From the NCBI GenBank assembly GCA_040005635.1, contig JBDTYM010000007.1:1-64000 (forward strand): 64,000 nucleotides of DNA, given 5' to 3'. Shown here one piece after another: positions 30,943-40,309 of the stretch. Made by a program: the position numbers and the translations under genes. Positions within the stretch are counted from its first letter, which is position 1, and every line of letters starts with the position of its first letter. Source of the DNA: Dokdonella_A sp040005635 (GTDB lineage Bacteria > Pseudomonadota > Gammaproteobacteria > Xanthomonadales > Rhodanobacteraceae). The notes under the pieces are model-generated. The model made no database searches, was not told the DNA's origin, and was given only the letters and a program-made list of their open reading frames with translations.

Positions 30943-32196
30943 ATGAGCGATACCTATCTGGTACCCGGTCTGCGCACGCCCTTCGTCAAGGCCAGCGGCG
31001 TCTATGCGAAGCACACTTCACTTCAGCTCTCGGTGCCGATCGCGCAGGCGATGGCGGCGAAGGCGCGTCCCGACTTCGTGATCTGGGGCCAGGTGATCAG
31101 CGACCCCACCGTGTCCAACATCGCGCGCGAACTGGTGCTCGATGCCGGACTCGATCCGACCATTCCCGCGTTCTCGACCGTGCTCGCCTGCTCGACCAGT
31201 TTCATGGCCGCGATCGAGGCGGCCGGCCTGCTCGGCCGCGGCGGCACGCATCTGGCCCTGGTTGGCGGCGTCGAGACGATGAGTCACGTGCCGGTCGCGT
31301 TGAAGCAGCCGCTGGCGGACCGTCTTTTCGTCGAGTTCGCCAAGGATCGTCCAGCCGCGATCGAACATCTGTCGCAGGTGACGGCAGCGGATTTCAACCT
31401 CCCGGTGCGCGGCTGGGTCAATCGCATCAGCGGTCGCTCGCAGGGCGAACACACCGAGGACACCGTCAAGCATTTCTCGATCTCGCGTGCCGACCAGGAC
31501 GAGCGGGCCCTGCGCAGTCATCAGGGTGCGATCGCAGGCCAGGACGCCGGGTTCTTCGACGACCTGATCCTGCCCTTCGATGCGGTCGAGCGCGACGCTC
31601 TGCCGCGGCGCGATACCTCGCTGGAAAAGCTCGGCAAGTTGCCGCCGGCGTTCGATGCCGTGCATGGCACGCTGACCGCCGGCAATTCCTCGCCGCTGAC
31701 CGACGGCGCCGCGTCACTGTGGGTGGCCGATCGCGAAGGGCTTGCGCGCCTCGGAGTCGAGCCGACCGTGAAGCTGGTCGATTGGGAACTGGCCGCGGTG
31801 GATTTTCTCGGTGGCGACGAAGGCATGTTGATGGCGCCGGCGCGTGCGATCCCGCGCCTGCTTGCGCGTCACCGGCTGGCCTTCGCCGATATCGCATCGT
31901 GGAACATCCACGAAGCGTTTGCCGCGCAGGTCGTCGCCAATCTGCGCCTTGCCGCCGATGCGGATTACCGCAGGATCAAGGCCGGCGTGGATGCTGATCT
32001 CGGCGTGTTTCCGTGGCAGCGCGTCAATCCGCACGGCGGTTCGATCTCGATTGGCCATCCGTTCGCGGCAACCGGCGCACGTATCCTGAGTCAGGCGGCG
32101 AAAGAGCTGGCCGCGCTGCCGAGCGGCGCGCGCGGAATCGTTTCGCTGTGCGCCGACGGCGGCCAGGGCACGGTCGCCTTGCTGGAACGCGTGTGA
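30943..32196 (+). CDS. Acetyl-CoA acyltransferase (thiolase family)
   Basis: 417 residues from the ATG at 30943 (AGGAAA upstream). Catalytic residues of thiolases are visible: the acylated Cys in FSTVLACSTSFMAAIEAA, His in SWNIHEAFAAQ, His in ISIGHPFAATGARI, and the base Cys in SLCADGGQGTVALLE. It would condense or cleave beta-ketoacyl-CoA. Its place as first gene of an EmrAB-type efflux operon is unusual: a link to export or detoxification of a fatty acyl compound is inference. It resembles FadI/AtoB-type thiolases more than ketosynthases. Confidence 0.92.
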   Translation: MSDTYLVPGLRTPFVKASGVYAKHTSLQLSVPIAQAMAAKARPDFVIWGQVISDPTVSNIARELVLDAGLDPTIPAFSTVLACSTSFMAAIEAAGLLGRGGTHLALVGGVETMSHVPVALKQPLADRLFVEFAKDRPAAIEHLSQVTAADFNLPVRGWVNRISGRSQGEHTEDTVKHFSISRADQDERALRSHQGAIAGQDAGFFDDLILPFDAVERDALPRRDTSLEKLGKLPPAFDAVHGTLTAGNSSPLTDGAASLWVADREGLARLGVEPTVKLVDWELAAVDFLGGDEGMLMAPARAIPRLLARHRLAFADIASWNIHEAFAAQVVANLRLAADADYRRIKAGVDADLGVFPWQRVNPHGGSISIGHPFAATGARILSQAAKELAALPSGARGIVSLCADGGQGTVALLERV

Positions 32197-32280
32197 TCCC
32201 TCACGGTGAAGTGGCCTGTCTTTCCTGGTTCGATTCCCACATCCGGCGCATCCCGCCGCATCGCGTTGCACAAGGGTGAA

Positions 32281-33891
32281 GTGAGCACAGTCAATCCAAC
32301 CGCCGCCTCGATCGGCCCGGCCCGCGCGGAGATCAATCCTGCGGACCTGCCGCTGGCGCGCAAATACCTGATCTTCGGGATCATGGCGTTCGGTCAGTTC
32401 ATGGCCTTGATCGACATCCAGATCGTGGCCGCTTCGCTCAACGACGTGCAGGCGGGCCTGTCCGCCGGGCCGGATGAAATCAGCTGGGTGCAAACCGGCT
32501 ACCTGATGGCCGAGCTGGTGATGATCCCGTTCTCGGCGTTCCTCGCGCAGGCCATGTCGACGCGCTGGCTGTTCGCGTTGTCGGCCGGCCTGTTCACGAT
32601 TGCAAGCGCGCTGTGCGGGATGGCGTGGGACATCGACTCGATGGTCGCATTCCGCGTGGTCCAGGGCTTCGTCGGTGGGGCGATGATTCCGACCGTGTTC
32701 GCGACGGGCTTCGCGCTGTTCACCGGCAAGGAGCGTGCGATGATTCCGGCGATCCTCGGCATGGTGTCAGTGCTCGCGCCGACGCTCGGGCCGACCGTCG
32801 GCGGCTGGCTCACCGACATAGCGGGCTGGCGCTCGATCTTCTACGTCAACATCGTGCCCGGCATCGCGGTGACCTTGTTGTCGTTCTGGCTGGTGCGCGT
32901 CGACAAGCCGAACCTGGCGATGCTCAAACGCATCGACTACACGCATCTGATCGCGATGGCCGTGTTCCTCGGTGGCCTCGAATACGTGCTGGAGGAAGGG
33001 CCGCGCTACGACTGGTTCGGCGATCCCGGCATCGCGGTGGCCGGCTGGCTCTCCTTCGTCGGCTTCGTCCTGTTCCTCGAACGCTCGCTCCGCTCGAAGG
33101 GTCCGATCGTGCGGCTGACGCCCTTCCTGAAGCCGACGTTCGCGATTGCCTGCCTGTTCAACCTCGTCATCGGGTTCGGTCTGTACTCGGCGACGTATCT
33201 GATTCCAGTCTTCCTAGGGCGCGTGCGCGACTACACCAGTTTCGATATCGGCACGACCGTGTTCGTCACCGGCATCGCGCAGATCGCCAGCACCGTGATC
33301 GCCGCGCGCCTGTCGCAGCGCGTCGATCCGCGCTACGTGATCACGGCGGGCCTCAGCCTGTTCGCGACGAGCTTGTGGCTCTCCTCGTTCATCACCGAGG
33401 ACTGGGGCTTTGCCGCACTGCTGCTGCCACAGGCGCTGCGTGGCTTCGCCATCATGCTGTGCATCGTGCCGAGCGTGACGATGGCGCTGGGCGCGTTCGT
33501 GCTGCCGGAACTGCGCTACGCCTCGGCGCTGTTCAACCTGATGCGCAATCTCGGTGGCGCGATTGGTATCGCCGTCGTCAATACGTGGCTGGCGGACCAG
33601 ACGCGCATTCATGTTGCGCGCCTGGGCGAAAGTCTCGGCGAAGCAGGGCGACAGGCGCCCGATGCGGTTGCCGCGCTCGCCGCGCGTTTGCATCAGCTGA
33701 CGCTCGATTCCACTCAGGCACTCCACTTGGCACAGGGTGAATTCGCGCGCGTGGCGGCGCGCCATTCGCTCACCCTCGCGTTCGACGAAGTATTCCGCCT
33801 GATCGCGTGGATGTTCGTGATTGCGCTGGTGATGGTGCCGTTCTGCAAAACGCCCGCGCAGGCGGTCGCGCCGCCGGTCGATGCGCATTGA
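32281..33891 (+). CDS. emrB: DHA2 family MFS multidrug efflux permease (EmrB-like)
   Basis: 536 residues from the GTG at 32281, preceded by AAGGG. Fourteen membrane segments are predicted, with DHA2 hallmarks in MALIDIQIVAASLNDVQAG, the motif near SWVQTGYLMAELVMIPFSAF, motif C region MVSVLAPTLGPTVGGWL and the C-terminal RLIAWMFVIALVMVPF. It moves drugs or lipids out by proton antiport and partners with EmrA (28919) and the channel (33904). The starting ATG further upstream would add residues resembling noncoding sequence. Confidence 0.92.
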   Translation: MSTVNPTAASIGPARAEINPADLPLARKYLIFGIMAFGQFMALIDIQIVAASLNDVQAGLSAGPDEISWVQTGYLMAELVMIPFSAFLAQAMSTRWLFALSAGLFTIASALCGMAWDIDSMVAFRVVQGFVGGAMIPTVFATGFALFTGKERAMIPAILGMVSVLAPTLGPTVGGWLTDIAGWRSIFYVNIVPGIAVTLLSFWLVRVDKPNLAMLKRIDYTHLIAMAVFLGGLEYVLEEGPRYDWFGDPGIAVAGWLSFVGFVLFLERSLRSKGPIVRLTPFLKPTFAIACLFNLVIGFGLYSATYLIPVFLGRVRDYTSFDIGTTVFVTGIAQIASTVIAARLSQRVDPRYVITAGLSLFATSLWLSSFITEDWGFAALLLPQALRGFAIMLCIVPSVTMALGAFVLPELRYASALFNLMRNLGGAIGIAVVNTWLADQTRIHVARLGESLGEAGRQAPDAVAALAARLHQLTLDSTQALHLAQGEFARVAARHSLTLAFDEVFRLIAWMFVIALVMVPFCKTPAQAVAPPVDAH

Positions 33892-33903
33892 TTGGAGGTG
33901 GCT

Positions 33904-35400
33904 ATGAAACCCGTGTCCATTGAACGAAACACCCGCAGCCTCGGCATCGCCGCTGCCCTTGCAGCCTGCCTGCTCGGCGGCTGCGCGGTCGGTCCCGACT
34001 ACCATCGGCCCGACATCGCGTTGACGCCGGACTACGTGCATGCCGCGCCGGCGCCACAGCAAGCAGCGAAGACCACTGCGCTCGAAAATTGGTGGCAGGG
34101 CTTCGACGATGCCGCGCTGCTACGCGTGGTCGAGCGCGTGCAGGCGCAGAATCTCGATCTCGAACAGGCACGTGCACGCGTGCTGCAGTCGCGCGCCGCC
34201 GCCCGCGCGGCTGGTGCGGCGCTGCTGCCGAACGCCAATGCCAGCGCGTCTGCACATGATGTGCGTCAATCGTTGCTGAATCCCATTGGGGAAATCGGCC
34301 GCGAGCTGCCCGGCTTCGCACGCGGCTACGACGACTACGCGGTCGGCGCCGCGGCCTCGTGGGAAATCGACCTGTTCGGCGGCCTGCGCCGCGGCCGCGA
34401 AGCCGCGCTGGCCGATGCGAAGGCCAGCGCAGCGCAAGCGCTAGGCGTGCAGATCAGCGTCACCGCCGACGCGGCAGACGCTTATCTGCAGGTACGCGCG
34501 TATCAGGCGCGGCTCGGCGTCGCACGTCATCAGGAGCAAGTGCAGCGCGATCTGGTCGACCTCGTCTCTCGGCGCAATCGCGAAGGCGTCGCGTCGGATC
34601 GCGAACTGAATCAGGTGACGGCGGCGCTCGAAGGCGTCGCTGCATCGATTCCGCCGCTGCTGGTGGGTCTGGACGCACAACTCAATCGCCTCGATGTGCT
34701 GATGGGCGCGCAGCCGGGCACTTATCGCGACGAGCTGCTGGCGGCAGCGCCGATCCCTGCGCCGCCGTTGCTGGCAAGCCATGACGGCCCGGCCGAATTG
34801 TTGCGCCGACGTCCCGACGTGCTTGCTGCCGAGCAGCGTCTGATGGCCGCCAGCGCGCGCATCGGCGCGGCGATCGCGGACTACTACCCTAAGCTGTCGT
34901 TGAGCGCCTTGTTCGGTGTCGAAAGCCTGGCATCCGGCCAGTTGTCGAGCGGCCAGGCGGTCGCGCACGACGTCGGTCTCGGTCTGCGCTGGCGCCTGTT
35001 CGATTTTGGTCGCGTCGATGCCGAGGTTGCGCAGACACGCGGACGCGAAGCCGAGGCGCTCGCGACCTATCGCGCGACCGTGCTGCGCGCAACCGAGGAG
35101 GTCGAGAACGCACTCTCCGAGCTGGTGCAGGACAACGCGCGCGCCGCCGTGCTGGAGCGTCAGATCGTCCAGCTCACGCGGGCACGCACGCTCGCGCAGC
35201 AATCCTACGATGCCGGAGTGATCAACTTGATCGAGGTGCGCGACACCGATCGCGACCTGCTGACGGCTTCCGACCAGCTGGCGCAGGCGCGCGCCGGCGC
35301 CGCGCGCGCGGCAATCGCCTCATTCCGCGCGCTCGGTGGCGGCTGGCAACCTGAGCGGACACACGCGCTGGCGATGACTGCGCTGCTGCCGGCGCGCTGA
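33904..35400 (+). CDS. Outer-membrane efflux lipoprotein, NodT/OprM family
   Basis: 498 residues from the ATG at 33904 (GGAGG upstream). The signal peptide ends in the lipobox LLGGCAVGPDYHRPD, typical of NodT-type channels. Two repeated halves each carry an outer-membrane-efflux domain (LENWWQGFDDAALLRVVERV; DVLAAEQRLMAASARIGAAI). It forms the trimeric tunnel for the tripartite pump with EmrA and EmrB, and may also serve the RND pair at 20 kb. It is the last gene of the TetR-controlled operon. Confidence 0.94.
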   Translation: MKPVSIERNTRSLGIAAALAACLLGGCAVGPDYHRPDIALTPDYVHAAPAPQQAAKTTALENWWQGFDDAALLRVVERVQAQNLDLEQARARVLQSRAAARAAGAALLPNANASASAHDVRQSLLNPIGEIGRELPGFARGYDDYAVGAAASWEIDLFGGLRRGREAALADAKASAAQALGVQISVTADAADAYLQVRAYQARLGVARHQEQVQRDLVDLVSRRNREGVASDRELNQVTAALEGVAASIPPLLVGLDAQLNRLDVLMGAQPGTYRDELLAAAPIPAPPLLASHDGPAELLRRRPDVLAAEQRLMAASARIGAAIADYYPKLSLSALFGVESLASGQLSSGQAVAHDVGLGLRWRLFDFGRVDAEVAQTRGREAEALATYRATVLRATEEVENALSELVQDNARAAVLERQIVQLTRARTLAQQSYDAGVINLIEVRDTDRDLLTASDQLAQARAGAARAAIASFRALGGGWQPERTHALAMTALLPAR

Positions 35401-35505
35401 GTCCCGCTCGCACGCGGCGCGATCCCGCAGGTCACGCCGCCGTTGTCACGTCGGCGCTATTTGGGTTCCAATCGACACCCCGGCGCAGCCGCTGGAACTG
35501 CGGTG

Positions 35506-36582
35506 ATGAGTATCGAGCGCAAGTTTGGCCGCGGGCTGTTCTGGCTGGCGTACTTCAGTGCCTGGCTGGCGCTCGGCCTCTGGCTCGGGCTCAACGTGAT
35601 CATCGGCCAGCGCAACAGCGGCAGCACGATGGCGCCGTGGGAGCCGTTGAGCTGGGAACTCAGCAGCGTCGTGCTGATGTCCGTGCTCGCGGTCGGCGTC
35701 TTTCGCTTCGAAGCGCGCTTCCCGCTGTCCGGGCCCGATTGGATGCGCCGCTTGCCGGTGCATCTGCCGGCCGTACTGCTGTTCTCGCTGCTGCACACTG
35801 TCGGCATGGTCGCCATCCGGCAAATCGTCTATGCCGCAAACCACAGCGTGTACCGCTTCGGCGACTGGCGCCTCGGCCTGACGTACGAATTCCAGAAGGA
35901 CCTGATCAGCTACGCGGCGATCGTCGGCTTCTGCGTCGCCTGGCGCGCCGTGCGCATTCGGCGCGAACGCGAACTGGCGCTGATACGCCTCGAACGCGAC
36001 CTCGGCCAGGCGCGGCTGGCCCAGCTGACCGCGCAGATCGAGCCGCATTTCATGTTCAACACCTTGAATGCGATCTCGAACCGCATGCACGAGGACGTCG
36101 ACGCGGCCGATCGCATGATTGCTGCGTTTGCCGAGCTGCTGCGCGCCGCGCTCAGCGAATCCGGCTCTGCCGAAGTGAGCGTGGCCGACGATGTCATCTG
36201 GCTTGAGCGTTATTTCGAGCTGATGCAGGAGCGCTTCCGCGGTCAGCTCGTCACACGGATAAGCGTCGACCCCGCGGCACGGGACGCGCGCATTCCGCGC
36301 CTGCTGCTGCAGCCGCTGGTCGAGAATGCGTTCGAGCATGGCCTGCGCATCGGACGCGGGCAGATCGAGGTGACGATCCGCATCGAGGGTGAACGCCTGC
36401 ACCTCGCCGTCGAAGACGACGGCGTCGGCCTGGCGCAAGCGTGCGAAGAGGGCACCGGCCTCGCCAACGTGCGCAGTCGCCTCGCCTTGCTCTATCCGCA
36501 GGCGCACACGTTCCAGCTCGGTCCCCGCAGTGCAGGCGGCACACGCGTCGAGATTGACCTGCCGGTTCGCCACAATGCGTGA
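35506..36582 (+). CDS. Sensor histidine kinase of the LytS/YehU type
   Basis: 358 residues from the ATG at 35506. The N-terminal part has about four membrane helices (LFWLAYFSAWLALGLWLGLN, LSSVVLMSVLAVGVFRF, LLFSLLHTVGMVAIRQIV, SYAAIVGFCVAWRAVRI). The kinase core has the His_kinase motif IEPHFMFNTLNAISNRMHED (phospho-acceptor His) and the ATP-binding domain with LLQPLVENAFEHGLRIGRGQ and VEDDGVGLAQ. It is translated just before, and overlaps by eight bases, its response regulator. The signal sensed by the membrane part is unknown. Confidence 0.93.
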   Translation: MSIERKFGRGLFWLAYFSAWLALGLWLGLNVIIGQRNSGSTMAPWEPLSWELSSVVLMSVLAVGVFRFEARFPLSGPDWMRRLPVHLPAVLLFSLLHTVGMVAIRQIVYAANHSVYRFGDWRLGLTYEFQKDLISYAAIVGFCVAWRAVRIRRERELALIRLERDLGQARLAQLTAQIEPHFMFNTLNAISNRMHEDVDAADRMIAAFAELLRAALSESGSAEVSVADDVIWLERYFELMQERFRGQLVTRISVDPAARDARIPRLLLQPLVENAFEHGLRIGRGQIEVTIRIEGERLHLAVEDDGVGLAQACEEGTGLANVRSRLALLYPQAHTFQLGPRSAGGTRVEIDLPVRHNA

Positions 36583-37345
36583 GACGCGCGTCGCGATCGT
36601 CGAGGACGAACCGCCGGCACGCGCAAAGCTGTGCCGTATGCTGGCCGAACATTCCGGCTATCGCATCGTCGCCGAAGTTGATGACGTCGCCGGTGGCCTG
36701 GCGGCGTTGCGCAACGATGCGCCGGATCTGTTGTTTCTCGACATCCGGCTCGGTGCCGAGAATGGTTTCGACGTACTCGTGCGCGCAACGCCGCCTTATC
36801 CGCTGATCGTATTCACCACGGCCTATCACGAGCACGCGGTGCGCGCATTTGAATTCGCGGCGCTCGACTATCTGCTGAAGCCGTTCGATCGCGAACGTTT
36901 CGGCCGCATGCTGGAACGCGTCGCCGAGCGGCTGGACGAGCGCGTCGAAGGCGAGGGCGATGTGCCTGGCGAGGAGCGCCTGCGTCGCCTCGACAGCGAC
37001 CTGGTGCCACCGCGCCTCAGCCGTATCGTCGTGCACGAACGCGGGCGTTCGCTGGTCGTGCCGCTGGCCGAGGTGCAGCGCCTCAGCGCAGCCGGCAACT
37101 ATGTCGAAGTGCATACCGCCGGGCGGCGCCATCTCGTGCGTGCGACGCTTGCGCGACTGGCGCAGCGGCTGGATCCCGCCAAGTTCCTGCGCGTGCATCG
37201 TTCGCATCTGGTGCGCGCCGATGTCATCGCGACGATCACACCGTGGGCACATGGCGACCTGCGCCTGACCTTGAAGGATGGCAGCGAGCTGATGGTGAGT
37301 CGGCGCTATCGGGCGCTGTTGCCGCACGACTGGCGCAGTCGCTAG
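36575..37345 (+). CDS. LytTR-family response regulator
   Basis: 256 residues from the ATG at 36575. The receiver domain has IVEDEPPARAKLCRMLAEHS, the phospho-acceptor Asp in LLFLDIRLG and the Lys in YLLKPFD. The output domain is LytTR (VPLAEVQRLSAAGNYVEVHT, LRVHRSHLVRADVIATI, LMVSRRYRALLP). It binds DNA as the partner of the upstream kinase. Targets are unknown, but these systems often control envelope or peptide-uptake genes. Confidence 0.94.
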   Translation: MRETRVAIVEDEPPARAKLCRMLAEHSGYRIVAEVDDVAGGLAALRNDAPDLLFLDIRLGAENGFDVLVRATPPYPLIVFTTAYHEHAVRAFEFAALDYLLKPFDRERFGRMLERVAERLDERVEGEGDVPGEERLRRLDSDLVPPRLSRIVVHERGRSLVVPLAEVQRLSAAGNYVEVHTAGRRHLVRATLARLAQRLDPAKFLRVHRSHLVRADVIATITPWAHGDLRLTLKDGSELMVSRRYRALLPHDWRSR

Positions 37346-37514
37346 ACGCGCTCGCGCCGAGGAACCGCGGCTGGGCGCGAACGAATCGGTTTCCACCTGC
37401 GCAACGCGGGCATGCATTCGTCCCGCCGGCATCCGTGGCAGACCCTTTCGTCACATATCCCTTGCCGCCGAGGGCGTGCGCGGTTCGAATGGACGCACGA
37501 CGAGAGGATCGATC

Positions 37515-39509
37515 ATGCGTGCAATGCTTTTGATGATCATGCTGACTGCGACTGCGACTGCGACTGCGACTGCGACTGCGACTGCAGCGGCACAGGCCGG
37601 TGCACCCGACTGGGAGGCCTACGGCGGCGACGGCCGCGGCCAGCGCCATGCCGACATCGCGCAGATCACACTGCAGAATGTCGGCCAATTGGAACTCGCC
37701 TGGAGCTTTCGCACCGGCGAACTCGGCGAGGGCTTCGATCGCGCGAAAGACACGCTGACTTTCGAGGCGACGCCGCTGCAGATTGGCGACACCTTGTATG
37801 TGCCCACTGCGACCGGTGTCGTGTTCGCGCTCGACGCGGCGCATGGCACGCAGCGCTGGCGCTTCGACGCGGCGGTCGATCGCGGGCGTGGCTATTCCGA
37901 GATGGCAACGCGTGGCGTCAGCTACTGGCGCGATGCGCAGGCCGCTGCCGGCAGTGTGTGCGCCGAGCGCATCCTGTTTGCGACCATCGATGCGCGCCTG
38001 TTCGCGCTGGATGCGAAAAACGGTCAGCGCTGCGCGGATTTCGGTACACGCGGAGAGATTCCGTTATCCAGGGGCGTGCGCCTGGTCGAACGCCAGCTTG
38101 GCAACTATCAGGTGACGTCGCCGCCTGCCATTGCTGGGGATGTCGCGATCATTGGATCATCGATCGGCGACAACCGCGGTACCGACCTGGAACTCGGCGT
38201 CGTGCGTGCGTTCGATGTGCGCAGCGGCAGGGAACTGTGGCACTGGGATCCGATCCCGCGCACGGCGAGGATTCCGGAGGACGCGGCCAATCCCGACTTC
38301 GGCGATACCGACAGTCAGCAGGCACGCTGGACCGGCGCCGCGAACGCGTGGGCGCCATTCGCCGTCGATCTCGAGCGCGGCCTGGTATTCATCCCGACGG
38401 GATCGGCCAGTCCGGATTTCTTCGGCGGCGAGCGCGCGGGCGACAATCACTGGGCGAATTCGGTGGTCGCCTTGCGCGCCGCCAGCGGCGAATTCGTCTG
38501 GGGCCGTCAACTCGTGCACCACGACTTGTGGGACTACGACGTCGCCTCGCAGCCGATGCTGATCGATCTCGAGCGCGATGGCGCCAAGATTCCCGCGCTG
38601 GTGCAGTTGCACAAGACCGGTCAGGTGTTCGTGCTCAACCGCGAGACCGGCGAACCCTTGTTTCCGATCGAGGAACGGCCGGTGCCGCAGGATGTGGTGG
38701 CGGGCGAAACAGCCTCGGCCACGCAGCCATTCTCATCGCTGCCACCGTTGGTATCGCATGCGAAGGTGGCGCCGGAAGATGCCTGGGGACTGACGTTCTG
38801 GGATCGCAATGCATGCCGCGACAAGATCGCCGCGCTGCATAGCGAGGGCATCTTCACGCCACCGAGCGTGCAGGGAACGATCGAACGGCCGGGTTATGCC
38901 GGCGGGTCGAACTGGGGCAGTGGTGCGTGGGATCCCGAGCGCAAGCTGCTGATCGCGAATGTGATGGATCTGCCGTTCGTGGTTGCGTTGATTCCGCGAG
39001 GACAGTTCGGCATCGAGGCCGATTCCGACGCCTACCAGGGTTGGGAATTCGCGCGCCAGGCCGGCACGCCGTACGGCATGCGCCGCCACCTGCTCGATTC
39101 GCCGCTGGGTGTGCCATGTACGGCACCGCCGTGGGGCAAGCTGGTCGCGCTCGACCTGGCGCACGGCACGATCGCTTGGGAGAAGCCGCTCGGCACCTCG
39201 CGTGACAAGGCGAGCTGGCCGTTTTGGTACATTGACGGTGCGCCGAACATGGGCGGACCGCTGACCACGGCCGGCGGCCTCACTTTCATCGGTGCGACGA
39301 CCGACAACTTCCTGCGCGCGTTCGATACCGCCAGCGGTGCGGAACTGTGGAAGATGCGTCTTCCCGCAGGCGCACAGGCGACACCGATGAGCTACGCGAT
39401 CGGCGGACGCCAATTCGTGGTTGTCGCGGCGGGCGGCCACGCCAAACTGGGCACGACGCGTGGCGACTACGTGCTCGCCTACGCGCTGCCTCAGTCGCCG
39501 GCGAAGTAG
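37515..39509 (+). CDS. PQQ-dependent dehydrogenase (glucose/quinate type, soluble)
   Basis: 664 residues with an N-terminal signal peptide containing a TA repeat, then DWEAYGGDGRGQRHADIAQI, the WxWD-type propeller repeats, and the family motif HHDLWDYDVASQP. No five-helix membrane domain precedes it, unlike membrane-bound glucose dehydrogenase, and no haem motif follows. The catalytic and PQQ-binding motifs of the quinoprotein GCD-like family are seen, but the substrate cannot be named. The gene overlaps its convergent neighbour by 19 bases. Confidence 0.85.
   Translation: MRAMLLMIMLTATATATATATATAAAQAGAPDWEAYGGDGRGQRHADIAQITLQNVGQLELAWSFRTGELGEGFDRAKDTLTFEATPLQIGDTLYVPTATGVVFALDAAHGTQRWRFDAAVDRGRGYSEMATRGVSYWRDAQAAAGSVCAERILFATIDARLFALDAKNGQRCADFGTRGEIPLSRGVRLVERQLGNYQVTSPPAIAGDVAIIGSSIGDNRGTDLELGVVRAFDVRSGRELWHWDPIPRTARIPEDAANPDFGDTDSQQARWTGAANAWAPFAVDLERGLVFIPTGSASPDFFGGERAGDNHWANSVVALRAASGEFVWGRQLVHHDLWDYDVASQPMLIDLERDGAKIPALVQLHKTGQVFVLNRETGEPLFPIEERPVPQDVVAGETASATQPFSSLPPLVSHAKVAPEDAWGLTFWDRNACRDKIAALHSEGIFTPPSVQGTIERPGYAGGSNWGSGAWDPERKLLIANVMDLPFVVALIPRGQFGIEADSDAYQGWEFARQAGTPYGMRRHLLDSPLGVPCTAPPWGKLVALDLAHGTIAWEKPLGTSRDKASWPFWYIDGAPNMGGPLTTAGGLTFIGATTDNFLRAFDTASGAELWKMRLPAGAQATPMSYAIGGRQFVVVAAGGHAKLGTTRGDYVLAYALPQSPAK
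37544..37585 (+). repeat. Hexanucleotide microsatellite (GACTGC) x7 in the signal peptide
   Basis: Seven perfect copies of GACTGC in tandem, read in frame as Thr-Ala pairs. Loss or gain of units would change the signal peptide by two residues each without shifting the frame. Confidence 0.95.
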
Positions 39510-40225
39510 AGGCCTTCGACGATCGTCTTGCCGTCCGGCTGCGTCGGGATATGCGCCCAGCCGACCAGGCCTTCGCGCGTTTTCACGAGGTAGTCGGGGT
39601 TTTCGCCGTCCTCGTTCTCGCTCGAAGGATTCAGCAGAATGGTCAGCGGCGTGCGCGCCGGCAACGTGAACAGGGCATGCTCCGAGTCGCCGCCCTTGTC
39701 AGCGGTCAATGCGAGCGCGGATCGGGTGACGCCCTCGACGCCGACATAGCGGAACGCTTGCTTGGCTTCGACGTAGTGTTTGCCATCGAAGCGGAACAGG
39801 CGGCGATGGTCGTATAGCGTGTCGCTCTGGCCGAATACGTAAATGTCGGCGTTGGCGAGGAAGACGAAGTCGATGCCGGACGATTCAAACAGCGTGCTGT
39901 CCGGATTGTCGGCGTCGGCGAGCAGACGACAGCTGGGGTCCGCACTCGGGCCGGAGTCGCAGGTCAGTGTCGCCTTCGGCACACCGTGGCCGAGTTCGAG
40001 TATCAGCGGTTGCGAGGCGTACACACCCGCTTCCTCGTACGCCTTCAAGTAGGCGGCCGAACCCTTCACCGGCGTCGCCTGCGCCTGCGGATACCACACG
40101 CGCACGCCTTCCTGCCTCAGCTCGAGATGGGCGAGGTGCGGAAACAGGGTGGCCGGCGTACGCGGCGCGGAGTTGGGCGCTGCGGCCATGGCGACGAAGG
40201 TCAACAGGGTGAAAACGGCGGGCAT
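39491..40225 (-). CDS. Secreted protein of unknown function (244 aa)
   Basis: A short signal peptide (MPAVFTLLTFVAMAAAPNSA) precedes a mostly beta-strand protein (DFVFLANADIYVFGQSDTLY, HRRLFRFDGKHYVEAKQAFR), ending TIVEGLYFAGD. There are two cysteines (LTCDSG, PSCRLL). I do not recognise a family. The gene is convergent with and overlaps the end of the PQQ dehydrogenase by 19 bases, and lies close to the Slp-type lipoprotein gene. Confidence 0.72.
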   Translation of the reverse strand: MPAVFTLLTFVAMAAAPNSAPRTPATLFPHLAHLELRQEGVRVWYPQAQATPVKGSAAYLKAYEEAGVYASQPLILELGHGVPKATLTCDSGPSADPSCRLLADADNPDSTLFESSGIDFVFLANADIYVFGQSDTLYDHRRLFRFDGKHYVEAKQAFRYVGVEGVTRSALALTADKGGDSEHALFTLPARTPLTILLNPSSENEDGENPDYLVKTREGLVGWAHIPTQPDGKTIVEGLYFAGD

Positions 40226-40309
40226 GTGGAGTCCTTTCGGATGGATGGGCGCCGGGCAATCCTCACATACGCAGATTCGCGCCGCGACGTGCCATGATCG
40301 GGCAAAGGA

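Noticed and set aside
32241..32275. GGTTCGATTCC-like word followed by CCGGCGCA, resembling a tRNA T-arm and acceptor end
   Set aside because: The T-stem does not pair beyond two bases, and no matching 5' acceptor, D-arm or anticodon arm lies upstream; the stretch is the gap before the emrB-like gene.
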